Part shown: piece after piece, positions 1 to 8,397 of the stretch
Layout: each line of letters starts with the position of its first letter
How positions within the stretch are numbered: the stretch's first letter is position 1
Assembly: GCA_041493205.1 (NCBI GenBank)
Contig: JBGPYM010000018.1
Location: 1 to 21,525, forward strand
Source: JBGPYM01 sp041493205
GTDB taxonomy: Bacteria; Bacteroidota; Ignavibacteria; UBA10030; UBA6906
Length of the DNA: 21,525 nt
Direction of reading: 5' to 3'
Position numbers and translations under genes: made by a program
Notes under the pieces: generated by a model
Told to the model about the DNA's origin: nothing
The model's input: only the letters and a program-made list of their open reading frames with translations
The model's database searches: none

Positions 1-111
1 GGCGGCGAGGATCTGGCAGTCCAGGCAGACTATTCCCGCAAATCCCGGTAGCGGCGGGAAGGACGATGCATCCGGAGTCCAATTAAGCCGATAGGAGAAG
101 GAGGACCGTGC
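1..111. other. Window edge / upstream leader of the first gene
   Basis: No gene can be supported here. Frame 1 reads 16 codons to a TAG at 49-51 and could be the tail of an upstream gene, but the other two plus-strand frames are also open to about 84 and 93, so the choice is arbitrary. The stretch ends in the strong ribosome binding site of the first gene. I see no M-box-like Mg2+ riboswitch, though only 111 bases are available. Confidence 0.3.
93..104 (+). promoter_or_regulatory. Strong Shine-Dalgarno site of the 112 gene
   Basis: AGGAGAAGGAGG lies 7 nt before the ATG at 112 and fixes that start. It is one of the best SD sites in the window, whereas the following mgtA start has none, which suggests that mgtA depends on coupling to this gene. 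Confidence 0.7.
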
Positions 112-639
112 ATGTCGGATAGCCAATCTTCACAAGGGGCTGCGAGCGGAAGCGGCGGGGTATTGAAAGCGGCGGCGGTTGCGGGCCTCCTCGCCGGCAC
201 ACTGGACATCGTTGCTGCGATGATCCAGTTTCTGATTGCAACCGGAGGCGCAAATCCCGTGATCGTTCTTCAGTACATTGCCAGCGGCGTCTTCGGACCC
301 CTGGCATTTTCCGGGAGCATCCTGTACCCATGTGCCGGTCTTTTGTTCCATCTTGTCATTGCAACCTCATGGGCTGGTCTGTTTTTCGAAGTCTATCCCC
401 GGATTGCACTGCTTCGAAAAAGTTTTGTCATATCCGGAATCGCGTATGGAGTCATCGTCTGGCTTGCGATGACCAAAATTGTTGTGCCGCTGAGCTATGT
501 TCGTCCCATTCAGCATACGCTCGGGAAGGATCTGGTTGCAGTCGCGATTCTCATGGTGTGTGTCGGGATTCCGATCGCATGGCGTGCTTCCAGGAGATGG
601 CCACGCGAAGGGTCGGGACATTCCGCAGATAACCCCTGA
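112..639 (+). CDS. Conserved four-helix inner-membrane protein of unknown function
   Basis: A 175-residue protein with a polar Ser/Gly-rich N-terminus and four hydrophobic stretches, at about residues 17-43, 71-94, 104-126 and 142-160, ending in a charged tail. It is therefore an integral membrane protein without a cleavable signal. The patterns AGLLAGTLDIVAA in the first helix and SGVFGPLAFSG after it resemble a family of small membrane proteins I associate with Bacteroidota, sometimes annotated as DUF1440/YagU-like; I hold that match only loosely. No catalytic motif is visible. The start is fixed by a strong SD at 93-104. Its stop lies 8 nt before the mgtA start, which has no SD of its own, so the two are probably translated in a coupled way. 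A role linked to Mg2+ homeostasis is inference from position only. Confidence 0.85.
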   Translation: MSDSQSSQGAASGSGGVLKAAAVAGLLAGTLDIVAAMIQFLIATGGANPVIVLQYIASGVFGPLAFSGSILYPCAGLLFHLVIATSWAGLFFEVYPRIALLRKSFVISGIAYGVIVWLAMTKIVVPLSYVRPIQHTLGKDLVAVAILMVCVGIPIAWRASRRWPREGSGHSADNP

Positions 640-647
640 GTGTCCCC

Positions 648-3281
648 ATGCCCCCGCCGTCTGTCAATAGTGTAGTTGCCCGCCTCTCGAACCCCCTGAA
701 AAAATCAGCGAACTCTATCCAGGTCTCGCAGGAACTCATTGACGCTGCGCGATCAGAAGTCCCGCAGGTGCTGCATGCGCTCGGCACATCTCCCCAGGGG
801 CTCAGCGAGTCACGAGCGGAAACCCTGCGGGAAACCCACGGGCCGAATGAAGTTGCACAGGAGGAGCGGCACAGCAAACTCTGGCGGCTGATGACGTCGC
901 TACGAAACCCGCTCGTGGTGTTGTTGAGCGCTCTTGCCGTGATTTCGTTTGCCACTGGCGACCCCCGCGCAGGAACGGTCATGTGCCTCATGGTCGTGCT
1001 GGGGGTCTTGCTGAAGTTTGTTCAGGAATCACGCGCGGATACCGCGGCAGCAAAGCTCAAAGCCATGATCAAGGTGACTGCAACGGTGATTCGCGACGGC
1101 CAGCCGAATGAGCTGCCCCTCAGTGAGATTGTACCGGGCGACATCGTGAAACTTTCCGCGGGCGACATGATTCCGGCTGACCTCCGCGTGATATCCTCGA
1201 AGGACTTGTTTGTCATTCAGGCGAGTCTCACCGGCGAGTCCTTGCCGATAGAGAAGTTCGATGCATGTGAAACGCGTGAAGGCCTCTCACCGCTGGAATT
1301 CTCGAATGTGTGCTTCCTTGGCACGAGTGTGGAAAGCGGTACGGCTCTCGCGGTGGCAGTTGCGACGGGCGAACGGACTTACTTTGGCAGCATGGCCGGG
1401 AGCATTACCGGCCAGCATGTCGAAACAAGCTTTGATAAGGGGATCAAGCGCTTCACATGGATGATGATGCGCTTCATGATGGTCATGGTGCCGCTGGTAT
1501 TTCTTATCAACGGGCTGACCAAAGGGAATTGGGGCGAGGCTTTTTTCTTCGCCCTCGCTGTCGCGGTCGGCCTCACCCCTGAGATGCTCCCGATGATTGT
1601 GTCTGTGAGCCTGTCGAGAGGCGCAATCCTGATGTCCCGGAAAAAAGTAATTGTGAAGCGGCTCAATTCGATTCAAAATTTTGGCGCCATGGATGTGCTC
1701 TGCACGGACAAGACGGGCACGCTGACGATTGATCACGTCGTCCTTGAGCGTCACTGCGATGTCGTGCGGACCGAGGATGATGCAGTGCTCAGGGATGCCT
1801 ATCTGATCAGTCACTTTCAGACGGGCCTGAAAAATGTTCTTGACCGTGCCATCCTGGATCACCGAAGCGACATTCACGAGAAGTACGAAGTTGAGCAGCA
1901 CCGCAAGGTGGACGAAATTCCGTTTGATTTCTCCCGGCGTATGATGTCCGTGGTGGTTGAAATGCCTGACAGCACCCACCGCTTGCTGACAAAAGGCGCC
2001 CCGGAGGAGGTCTTCCGCCGCTGCACCCGCTTCGAATTGGAAGATGAAGTCCTCCCGATGGATCCGGTCCTGATTCAGGATTTGCGTGATGAGTACGAAC
2101 GATTAAGCGATGATGGCTTCAGGGTCCTTGCCGTTGCATACAAAGATTTTCAGCCTCGCGGCGCCTACTCCCGGGATGACGAGACAGAACTGGTTCTCCG
2201 GGGCTACGTCGCATTCCTGGATCCCCCAAAAGAGAGTGCAGGCCCTGCCATCGCCGCCCTTCAGAAGCATGGTGTGCAGGTGAAGATTCTTACCGGTGAC
2301 AACGATCGCGTAAGCAGAAAAGTATGTCACGACGTGGGCTTGCCGACGGAAGCTCTGGTGCTCGGCGGAGACATCGAACGTATGTCGGACGAGCAATTGT
2401 TGTCGGCGGTCAGGTCAACGACCATTTTCGCCCGGCTCTCCCCGGCTCATAAGCAGCGGATCATCCAGGTCCTGCGTTCCAATGGCCACGTGGTCGGCTT
2501 CATGGGCGACGGCATCAACGATGCCCCTGCGTTGCGCGCCGCTGATGTTGGCATTTCTGTTGATACGGCAGTCGACATTGCAAAGGAGTCCGCCGACGTC
2601 ATCCTCCTGGAAAAGAGCCTCCTGGTCCTCGAGGAGGGTGTCCTTGAGGGGCGGAAGGTCTTTGCCAATATTATCAAGTATGTCCGAATGGGGGCAAGCT
2701 CAAACTTCGGGAATATGTTCAGCGTGCTTGGGGCAAGTGCCTTCCTCCCCTTCGTGCCCATGTTGCCGATTCAAATCCTTACGAATAATCTTCTCTATGA
2801 TTTTTCCCAGGTCCCCATTCCGACGGACAACGTCGATCCCGAACAAATCGAGAAACCCCGTCCTTGGTCGATGGATGATATCAGAAGATTTATCCTCTTC
2901 ATCGGCCCGATCAGCTCGGTATTCGACTACTCGACGTATTTTGTCATGCTGTATATATTCAATTGCTGGGATCCAGCCCGCTCGTCTCTCTTTCAAACGG
3001 GCTGGTTTGTCGAATCGTTGATGACGCAGACTCTGATCATCCATGTGATCCGGACCAACAGGATTCCATTCCTCCAGAGCGTCCCGAGCGCACCAGTCGT
3101 CCTTACATCGTTCATCATCATGATGGTGGGGCTCTGGCTCCCCCATTCCGGGTTGGCGCCGTCATTGGGGCTTACGGAATTGCCATTGCTGTACTGGCCT
3201 ATTCTCCTTCTCACTCTCTTGTGCTATCTTATTCTGACACAGGGGGTCAAAACCGTGTTGTTGAGAAGAAAATGGATCTGA
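648..3281 (+). CDS. mgtA: Magnesium-translocating P-type ATPase (MgtA/MgtB family)
   Basis: An 877-residue P-type ATPase, close to the usual length of about 900 for MgtA. All P-type landmarks are present: an N-terminal cytoplasmic segment, the actuator-domain TGES at residues 195-198, the phosphorylation motif DKTGT with the acceptor Asp354, and the hinge motif GDGINDAP at 620-627. The helix before the phosphorylation site carries LTPEMLPMIV and the C-terminal half carries LLYDFSQVPIPTDNVD, both characteristic of the type IIIB Mg2+ importers rather than Ca2+ or heavy-metal pumps. The family imports Mg2+ at the inner membrane using ATP. The ATG at 648 follows the previous stop by 8 nt with no visible SD. 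An MgtE channel is encoded two genes downstream, so the locus holds both an active and a channel-type Mg2+ uptake route. Confidence 0.96.
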   Translation: MPPPSVNSVVARLSNPLKKSANSIQVSQELIDAARSEVPQVLHALGTSPQGLSESRAETLRETHGPNEVAQEERHSKLWRLMTSLRNPLVVLLSALAVISFATGDPRAGTVMCLMVVLGVLLKFVQESRADTAAAKLKAMIKVTATVIRDGQPNELPLSEIVPGDIVKLSAGDMIPADLRVISSKDLFVIQASLTGESLPIEKFDACETREGLSPLEFSNVCFLGTSVESGTALAVAVATGERTYFGSMAGSITGQHVETSFDKGIKRFTWMMMRFMMVMVPLVFLINGLTKGNWGEAFFFALAVAVGLTPEMLPMIVSVSLSRGAILMSRKKVIVKRLNSIQNFGAMDVLCTDKTGTLTIDHVVLERHCDVVRTEDDAVLRDAYLISHFQTGLKNVLDRAILDHRSDIHEKYEVEQHRKVDEIPFDFSRRMMSVVVEMPDSTHRLLTKGAPEEVFRRCTRFELEDEVLPMDPVLIQDLRDEYERLSDDGFRVLAVAYKDFQPRGAYSRDDETELVLRGYVAFLDPPKESAGPAIAALQKHGVQVKILTGDNDRVSRKVCHDVGLPTEALVLGGDIERMSDEQLLSAVRSTTIFARLSPAHKQRIIQVLRSNGHVVGFMGDGINDAPALRAADVGISVDTAVDIAKESADVILLEKSLLVLEEGVLEGRKVFANIIKYVRMGASSNFGNMFSVLGASAFLPFVPMLPIQILTNNLLYDFSQVPIPTDNVDPEQIEKPRPWSMDDIRRFILFIGPISSVFDYSTYFVMLYIFNCWDPARSSLFQTGWFVESLMTQTLIIHVIRTNRIPFLQSVPSAPVVLTSFIIMMVGLWLPHSGLAPSLGLTELPLLYWPILLLTLLCYLILTQGVKTVLLRRKWI

Positions 3282-3282
3282 C

Positions 3283-3297
3283 CCACTGGCGCAGTGG
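3283..3297 (+). repeat. Perfect inverted repeat just after mgtA
   Basis: CCACTG-GCG-CAGTGG gives a 6-bp perfect stem with a 3-nt loop, starting 2 nt after the mgtA stop. No T-run follows, so it does not look like a classical intrinsic terminator. It could be an mRNA 3'-end or processing hairpin between mgtA and the MFS gene, or chance. Confidence 0.4.
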
Positions 3298-3320
3298 ATT
3301 ATCCGGAATGATGGTGCCTG

Positions 3321-4580
3321 ATGGCCCTGCTGAACCAGGCTGAAAGACCGACCCGCCAGCACTTTGAGATTCTCTTCATGAGCTGGGCGGGCTGGGTATT
3401 CGACTTCTACGATCTGATTCTCTTTTCATTCCTGCTGATTCCGATCGGCGCGGAACTGCACCTCTCCAACGTGGGACTCTCCTATGTCCTCGGTGCGTCG
3501 CTCGCAGCGACGGCCCTGGGGGGAGTCGCCTTCGGCGTCCTCTCCGACCGGTTCGGTCGGAAGAAAGTCCTCCAGTGGACCATCCTCACGTACAGTATCG
3601 GCACGGCACTCTGCGGATTTGCCTCTTCTCTCGAGGTGCTCCTCGTCTTCAGGATCGTTACCGGCCTCGGCGTCGGCGGTGAATGGGCGACGGGCCAGAC
3701 CTACGTGGGAGAAACATTCCCGCCAAAGGTGCGCGGTCGGTACGGAGCGGTCATGCAGACAGGCGCGCCGTTCGGCATTGTCCTGGCGTCGGTCATCGGC
3801 GGATTCATCGCGCCCGAAATCGGATGGAGGTCCTGCTTCTTCATATCAATCCTCCCCGCGCTGCTGGTGCTCTTCATCCGGAAACGACTTCCCGAATCGG
3901 ATGTCTGGGTGGAGCGTGCCCGTCTCCTCCGCGCGGACCCCTCACTCGAAAGGATGGCCTCAGAACGGCGCAGCAAGTTTGTTCAACTCTTCTCGCCTGC
4001 CCACCGGACGATGTTCCTCAAGTCGCTCATCCTGGCGACCTTCGACATGTCTGCGTACTGGTTCACCTACAGCTGGCTCCCGGGATACCTTCATCAGCAG
4101 CGGCAGTTTACGACCGCGAAATCGGCTGCATGGATGCTCGTCACACAGGCGGGCGGGCTCATCGGGTACCTGAGCTTTGGCATCACGGCAGACAGGCTCG
4201 GGAGAAGGCCGGCATATTCCATCTATTCATGCATCATGGCCGTCGGCCTGGTGATGATTACCCTGCTGTGGGATTTTGTCGTCATCGAGCCGGCCCTGGC
4301 GCTCGGGTTCATGTTCCTGGTCGGATTCGGGACAGGCATGTTTAGCGGTTACGGGCCGCTGTTTGCAGAGCTCTTCCCGACATCAATACGGAACACCGCC
4401 ATGGGCTCGGCGTTCAACCTGGCGCGTGGGATCCAGTTCTTTACCCCGGTCGTCATCGCGGTCATCGCAGAGAAATACGGACTGGGCGGCGGTATTTCCC
4501 TCGCCGCTCTCTTTGCGCTTCTCACCGGGGCATGGATCTGGGTGTTCCCGGAAACAAGGGGGCGGGCGCTCGATCAGTGA
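3321..4580 (+). CDS. Major facilitator superfamily symporter, probably organic-acid type
   Basis: A 419-residue, twelve-helix MFS transporter. The motif-A loop DRFGRKK lies at residues 76-82 between helices 2 and 3, and its second-half counterpart DRLGRR at 291-296, the classic duplicated MFS layout. Helix 1 contains WVFDFYD with acidic residues Asp28 and Asp31, and GLGVGGEWATG follows in helix 4. These features resemble the metabolite:H+ symporters of the sialate, lactate (JEN-like) and aromatic-acid branches, so proton-coupled uptake of a carboxylate is the best guess; the substrate cannot be read from sequence. The start ATG is 39 nt after mgtA with only a weak purine-rich stretch before it. 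A different-frame ATG-ATG pair at 3308 leads to an early stop. It sits between two Mg2+ uptake genes, which may be coincidence or a metal-chelate link. Confidence 0.9.
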   Translation: MALLNQAERPTRQHFEILFMSWAGWVFDFYDLILFSFLLIPIGAELHLSNVGLSYVLGASLAATALGGVAFGVLSDRFGRKKVLQWTILTYSIGTALCGFASSLEVLLVFRIVTGLGVGGEWATGQTYVGETFPPKVRGRYGAVMQTGAPFGIVLASVIGGFIAPEIGWRSCFFISILPALLVLFIRKRLPESDVWVERARLLRADPSLERMASERRSKFVQLFSPAHRTMFLKSLILATFDMSAYWFTYSWLPGYLHQQRQFTTAKSAAWMLVTQAGGLIGYLSFGITADRLGRRPAYSIYSCIMAVGLVMITLLWDFVVIEPALALGFMFLVGFGTGMFSGYGPLFAELFPTSIRNTAMGSAFNLARGIQFFTPVVIAVIAEKYGLGGGISLAALFALLTGAWIWVFPETRGRALDQ

Positions 4581-4656
4581 GAAAATGTATGGCGAGTGAA
4601 TCCGCAATTCGTTACGTTCATGATGCTCACACCACCACTTCAACCGGACACCTCGC

Positions 4657-6036
4657 ATGCTCGGACGGGCAATACTCCCTGAAATAGCTGAGCTGGTTCA
4701 GCAACGCGACTTCTCGACGCTCAGGGAGATCTTTGAGGAGTGGCACCCCAACGACCTCGCCGACGTCGTTACCGACCTGCACGAAAAGGAACGCGCAATC
4801 GTCTACCGCCTCCTGTCGAAGGAAAAGGCCGCGGAGACGTTTGAATATCTCGATCTCGACGTGCAGAAGTCGCTTCTGCGGTCCCTGGGCCAGGAGGAGG
4901 TCGGGGGCATCCTGAATGAGATGTCAGCGGACGACCGGACTGCATTTCTCCAGGAACTCCCGGGTCCGGTCGTCAAACAGTTGATCGACCTGCTTTCGCC
5001 GGCCGAGCGCTCGGTGGCACGGACGCTTCTCGGCTACCCCGAGGAATCCATCTGCCGGTTGATGACGCCGGAGTATATTGCGGTCCCGCGGGACTGGACC
5101 GTGGGAGCCGTCCTCGAGCATATCCGCTCGCACGCACAGGACATCGAGTCGCTCGATTTCGTCTTTGTGAGCGACCAGAACGGGAAGCTGATCGACGACA
5201 TCCGCATCCGGGACATCCTCGTTACCCCTCTCGATCGCCCGGTCGCGGAGTTGATGGATGAGACGTTCCTTTTCCTGACTCCTGCTGACACGAAGGAGAA
5301 GGCTGTCCAGATATTCAAGCAATATGACCGCTCCGCGCTCCCCGTGATCAACGCGGAGGGCTTTCTCCTCGGGATTGTCACCATCGACGACGTCCTGGAT
5401 GTCGTGGAGCAGATCGACACGCAGGACATCCAGCGGTTCGGCGGTTTGGAATCCCTGGACTATCCGTATGTGAAAACACCCGTTCTCTCCCTTGTGAAGA
5501 AGCGCGCAGGATGGCTTGTCATCCTGTTCCTGGGCGAGATGCTGACTGCCACGGCGATGAGTTATTTTCAGGATGAAATTGCAAAAGCCGTCGTTCTGGC
5601 ACTCTTCGTCCCGCTGATCATCTCGAGCGGAGGGAACTCGGGGTCCCAGGCTGCCACGCTCATCATCCGGGCTATGGCTCTGCAGGAGATAACCTTGCGG
5701 GATTGGTGGCTGGTCATGAGGCGTGAAATCCTTTCAGGGCTCCTCCTCGGCACGGTACTTGGATGTATCGGATTTTTGCGCATCTCCGTCTGGTCCATGT
5801 TTACCGACCTGTACGGACCCCACTGGATGCGTGTCGCATTCACGGTCGGCTGTTCGCTGGTCGGCGTTGTCGTCTGGGGGACACTTTCCGGATCGATGCT
5901 CCCGTTTGCCCTGCGCCGGTTCGGGTTCGATCCTGCCTCTTCATCGGCTCCCTTCGTTGCAACGCTGGTTGATGTCACCGGGCTCATCATCTATTTCAGC
6001 TTCGCGGCCCTGATTCTCCGCGGTACACTTCTCTGA
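4657..6036 (+). CDS. mgtE: Magnesium transporter/channel MgtE
   Basis: A 459-residue protein with the full MgtE architecture: an alpha-helical N domain (about residues 1-130) with repeated short motifs such as NDLADVVTDL; two CBS domains (about 136-198 and 200-258); a connecting plug helix leading to RAGW at 283-286; and a five-helix membrane domain. The membrane domain contains the hallmark SSGGNSGSQAATLIIRAMA and, near the end, LVDVTGL with Asp439, which corresponds to the pore Mg2+-binding aspartate (Asp432) of Thermus MgtE. In the known family the N and CBS domains bind Mg2+ and close the pore when internal Mg2+ is high. There is no clear SD before the ATG at 4657 and I see no in-frame upstream alternative. 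It is separated by 76 nt from the MFS gene. Confidence 0.96.
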   Translation: MLGRAILPEIAELVQQRDFSTLREIFEEWHPNDLADVVTDLHEKERAIVYRLLSKEKAAETFEYLDLDVQKSLLRSLGQEEVGGILNEMSADDRTAFLQELPGPVVKQLIDLLSPAERSVARTLLGYPEESICRLMTPEYIAVPRDWTVGAVLEHIRSHAQDIESLDFVFVSDQNGKLIDDIRIRDILVTPLDRPVAELMDETFLFLTPADTKEKAVQIFKQYDRSALPVINAEGFLLGIVTIDDVLDVVEQIDTQDIQRFGGLESLDYPYVKTPVLSLVKKRAGWLVILFLGEMLTATAMSYFQDEIAKAVVLALFVPLIISSGGNSGSQAATLIIRAMALQEITLRDWWLVMRREILSGLLLGTVLGCIGFLRISVWSMFTDLYGPHWMRVAFTVGCSLVGVVVWGTLSGSMLPFALRRFGFDPASSSAPFVATLVDVTGLIIYFSFAALILRGTLL

Positions 6037-6070
6037 TGGCGAGGAAAGAATATCCCTAAGGAGATCTGCC

Positions 6071-7090
6071 ATGAGATCCCGCATTGCATGTGTTTTCTGT
6101 GCCTGTCTGCTTTTGCTCCTGCCATTCGCATCTTCCAGCGCCGGATATCATGCCGTGAAACGAGCGGCAATCGGGGGGGAGGGGGGATGGGATTACCTTA
6201 CCGTTGACTCAACGGCCCGGCGGCTGTATGTGTCGCACGGCACCCATGTGGTCGTCCTCGACGCGGATTCGCTCAAGGTGATTGGCGATATCCAGAAGAC
6301 CGAAGGTGTGCATGGAATCGCGGTTGCCCGGGAATTCAATCACGGGTTCACAAGCAACGGCCGCACTTCCACCGTCACGATGTTCGACCTTGCCACGCTG
6401 AAGGTCATACGTGAGGTGCCGGCGGGGAAGAACCCTGATGCCATCCTGTATGACCCCTTCTCCAGACGGCTCTTCACGTTCAACGGCAGAAGCCATGATG
6501 CGAGCGTTCTGGACCCATCCACCGGTGATTCGCTCGCCACCATCCCGCTCGGCGGCAAGCCCGAATTCGCCGTGACCGACCTTAACGGGCATGTGTACGT
6601 CAATGACGAAGACAACAGCCAGATTATTGTGATTGATGCAAAATCCCTCACGGTGCTTTCCCGCTGGTCGCTCGCGCCGGGACAATCACCTTCCGGACTC
6701 GCCATCGATGTCCGGCACCGCAGGCTCTTCTCTGTCTGCGAAAACAAGCTCATGATTGTTCTTGATGCGGATGATGGACACGTCGTTGCAAACCTGCCGA
6801 TCGGATCGGGAGTGGACGGGTGCGCGTTTGATCCCGGGGTCGGCCTGGCGTTCAGTTCGAACGGGGAGGGAACAATGACCGTCATCCGCGAGGAGACGCC
6901 GGCATCGTTCAGTGTGGTCGAGAACGTCCCGACACAGCGGGGCGCCCGGACCATTGCCGTTGACCTTAAAACGCACGCGCTCTTTCTCCCGACTGCGGAA
7001 TTCGGCCCGGCGCCGGCACCCGCCGCCGGAGGATCGCGCCGCCCGCCGGTACTGCCCGACTCATTCATGATCCTCAAGGTGAGTGAGTAA
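6071..7090 (+). CDS. Secreted YncE-like beta-propeller protein
   Basis: A 339-residue protein with an N-terminal signal peptide (MRSR, hydrophobic core, likely cleavage near residue 24). The rest consists of repeated blades of about 40 residues with the pattern 'RRLYVSHG..VVVLDADSLKVIGDI', 'FTSNGRTSTVTMFDLATLKVIREV', 'RLFTFNGRSHDASVLDPSTGD', 'VYVNDEDNSQIIVIDAKSL', typical of seven-bladed YncE/YVTN propellers. The Pro/Ala-rich stretch followed by LPDSFMILKV at the end is also common in this family. No enzymatic motif is seen. An SD (AAGGAG, 6058-6063) lies 7 nt before the ATG. The stop is only 5 nt before the TolC-like gene, so it is the first gene of the efflux operon. A periplasmic or surface role alongside the pump, for example ligand binding or scaffolding, is inference. 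Confidence 0.9.
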   Translation: MRSRIACVFCACLLLLLPFASSSAGYHAVKRAAIGGEGGWDYLTVDSTARRLYVSHGTHVVVLDADSLKVIGDIQKTEGVHGIAVAREFNHGFTSNGRTSTVTMFDLATLKVIREVPAGKNPDAILYDPFSRRLFTFNGRSHDASVLDPSTGDSLATIPLGGKPEFAVTDLNGHVYVNDEDNSQIIVIDAKSLTVLSRWSLAPGQSPSGLAIDVRHRRLFSVCENKLMIVLDADDGHVVANLPIGSGVDGCAFDPGVGLAFSSNGEGTMTVIREETPASFSVVENVPTQRGARTIAVDLKTHALFLPTAEFGPAPAPAAGGSRRPPVLPDSFMILKVSE

Positions 7091-7095
7091 CACTT

Positions 7096-8388
7096 GTGAA
7101 GAAGCACTTCGCTGCTCTGCTCTTCATCTGTGCGGGTGTTGCCCCCGCACAGAGTCCGTCTGTCCTCACTCTGGACCACTGCCTTACGCTTGCCCGCCAG
7201 TACAGCCCCCGCCTCGGGATTCTACAGGGCAGGGTGCAATCCGCCGGCCTGGCGCGTGAGGAACTCCGGACAACACTCTTGCCTCAAATTCGGCTGGCGG
7301 CAATGCCGATCTATGCACCTTTCGGCAGCAAACTGGGCTATGATCCCGCCCTCTCCAACGGCGGTCAGATTGTCGGACAGGTTGTCCTTCAGCAATCGAT
7401 ATACGACGGGGGTGTGCGGAGCCTGAAGTCGGATCAGATTGCGACTGACCTCGCCCGTCTTGACCGCGAGTACGTCCTTACCGATCGCGATCTCGCGTTC
7501 GCCGTACAACAGGCCTTTTTCGAAACACTCCGGTCGGAGCAGGAAATCGCACTGGATCGGGAAAGCGTGCAGCAACTCTCCGACTACGGAGAACTTGTGC
7601 AAAGAACCTATTCAGGCGGTGGCGCCGCCTACACCGACGTCCTCAGGACAAATCTCCAGCTCGCGGATGCCCGTATGACGCTCCAGAAGGCGCAGGATGA
7701 ATTCGCGCTGGACAAATACCGGCTTACAGAGCTCATAGGCAACCCCATTGATACCTCCTTCAGCGTGGAGGGAGTATGGGAGCCGGAGCGGCCGGACCGG
7801 ACCGATTCATTGTCACGGGACCTGAATCCGGATTCCATCGCCTATATCGAACTTTCAATCGCTGACCTGGAATTGAAAAGCAGGATGCTGGATGTTCAGA
7901 TGGCAGAGCACGAGCGGTGGCCGGTGATTACTTTTGCCGCGGATGCAGGGTATGCAAATTCCGGCGAGAATCTGAAGCTGGGACCCGCGGATCGCTTCAG
8001 TGCCGTCGGGTTCTCAATGGGTCTCGTCGTGGATCTCCCGCTCATCACCTGGGGTGCCACGGCCCTCCGCATTCAGGAACGGCAGACGTCGGTCGACATG
8101 CTCCGACTGGAAACGAACCTCCTGCAGAGGTCCCTCAGCGCGGAGACGAAGCGAACCGTTTTGCAGCTTGCCCGATCGCGGGAGAGGCTGCAGGCTCTGC
8201 GGCGGAACTCGAAGATGGCAGAGGAAAATTTTCTTCTGACGAAGTCCCGATTTGCCGGAGGGGGAGGACTCTCCCTTGAGGTCCTTACGGCCCAACAGAC
8301 CCTGCGAGAGGTAAAGCTGGCCCAGCTCAGGGCTCTCGCGGACATCCGGCTCCTGCATGCCCACATGGAACAGCTGACGACACAATAA
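7096..8388 (+). CDS. TolC-family outer-membrane efflux channel
   Basis: A 430-residue outer-membrane efflux protein. It starts with GTG (GTG-AAG-AAG-CAC), giving a short signal peptide MKKHFAALLFICAG with likely cleavage after APA at about residue 18. LTLDHCLTLARQYSP follows, the standard N-terminus of an OEP repeat. Two OEP halves can be recognised: long amphipathic helices rich in Gln/Glu/Arg/Leu, each with strand-like segments such as VVLQQSIYDGG in the first half and GLVVDLPLITWG in the second. The end, LLHAHMEQLTT, also fits. In tripartite pumps this trimer forms the outer-membrane duct. No ATG start is available near the GTG and the signal peptide supports this choice. Spacing to the neighbours is 5 nt upstream and 9 nt downstream, so it is co-transcribed. 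Confidence 0.93.
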   Translation: MKKHFAALLFICAGVAPAQSPSVLTLDHCLTLARQYSPRLGILQGRVQSAGLAREELRTTLLPQIRLAAMPIYAPFGSKLGYDPALSNGGQIVGQVVLQQSIYDGGVRSLKSDQIATDLARLDREYVLTDRDLAFAVQQAFFETLRSEQEIALDRESVQQLSDYGELVQRTYSGGGAAYTDVLRTNLQLADARMTLQKAQDEFALDKYRLTELIGNPIDTSFSVEGVWEPERPDRTDSLSRDLNPDSIAYIELSIADLELKSRMLDVQMAEHERWPVITFAADAGYANSGENLKLGPADRFSAVGFSMGLVVDLPLITWGATALRIQERQTSVDMLRLETNLLQRSLSAETKRTVLQLARSRERLQALRRNSKMAEENFLLTKSRFAGGGGLSLEVLTAQQTLREVKLAQLRALADIRLLHAHMEQLTTQ

Positions 8389-8397
8389 CGTCCCGGA

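Noticed and set aside
1287..1979. 230-codon minus-strand open frame inside mgtA
   Set aside because: A shadow of the P-type ATPase core, including the phosphorylation site on the other strand.
4581..4656. Mg2+-sensing leader (M-box) before mgtE
   Set aside because: The gap is only 76 nt, much shorter than an M-box, and shows no stem-loops of note.
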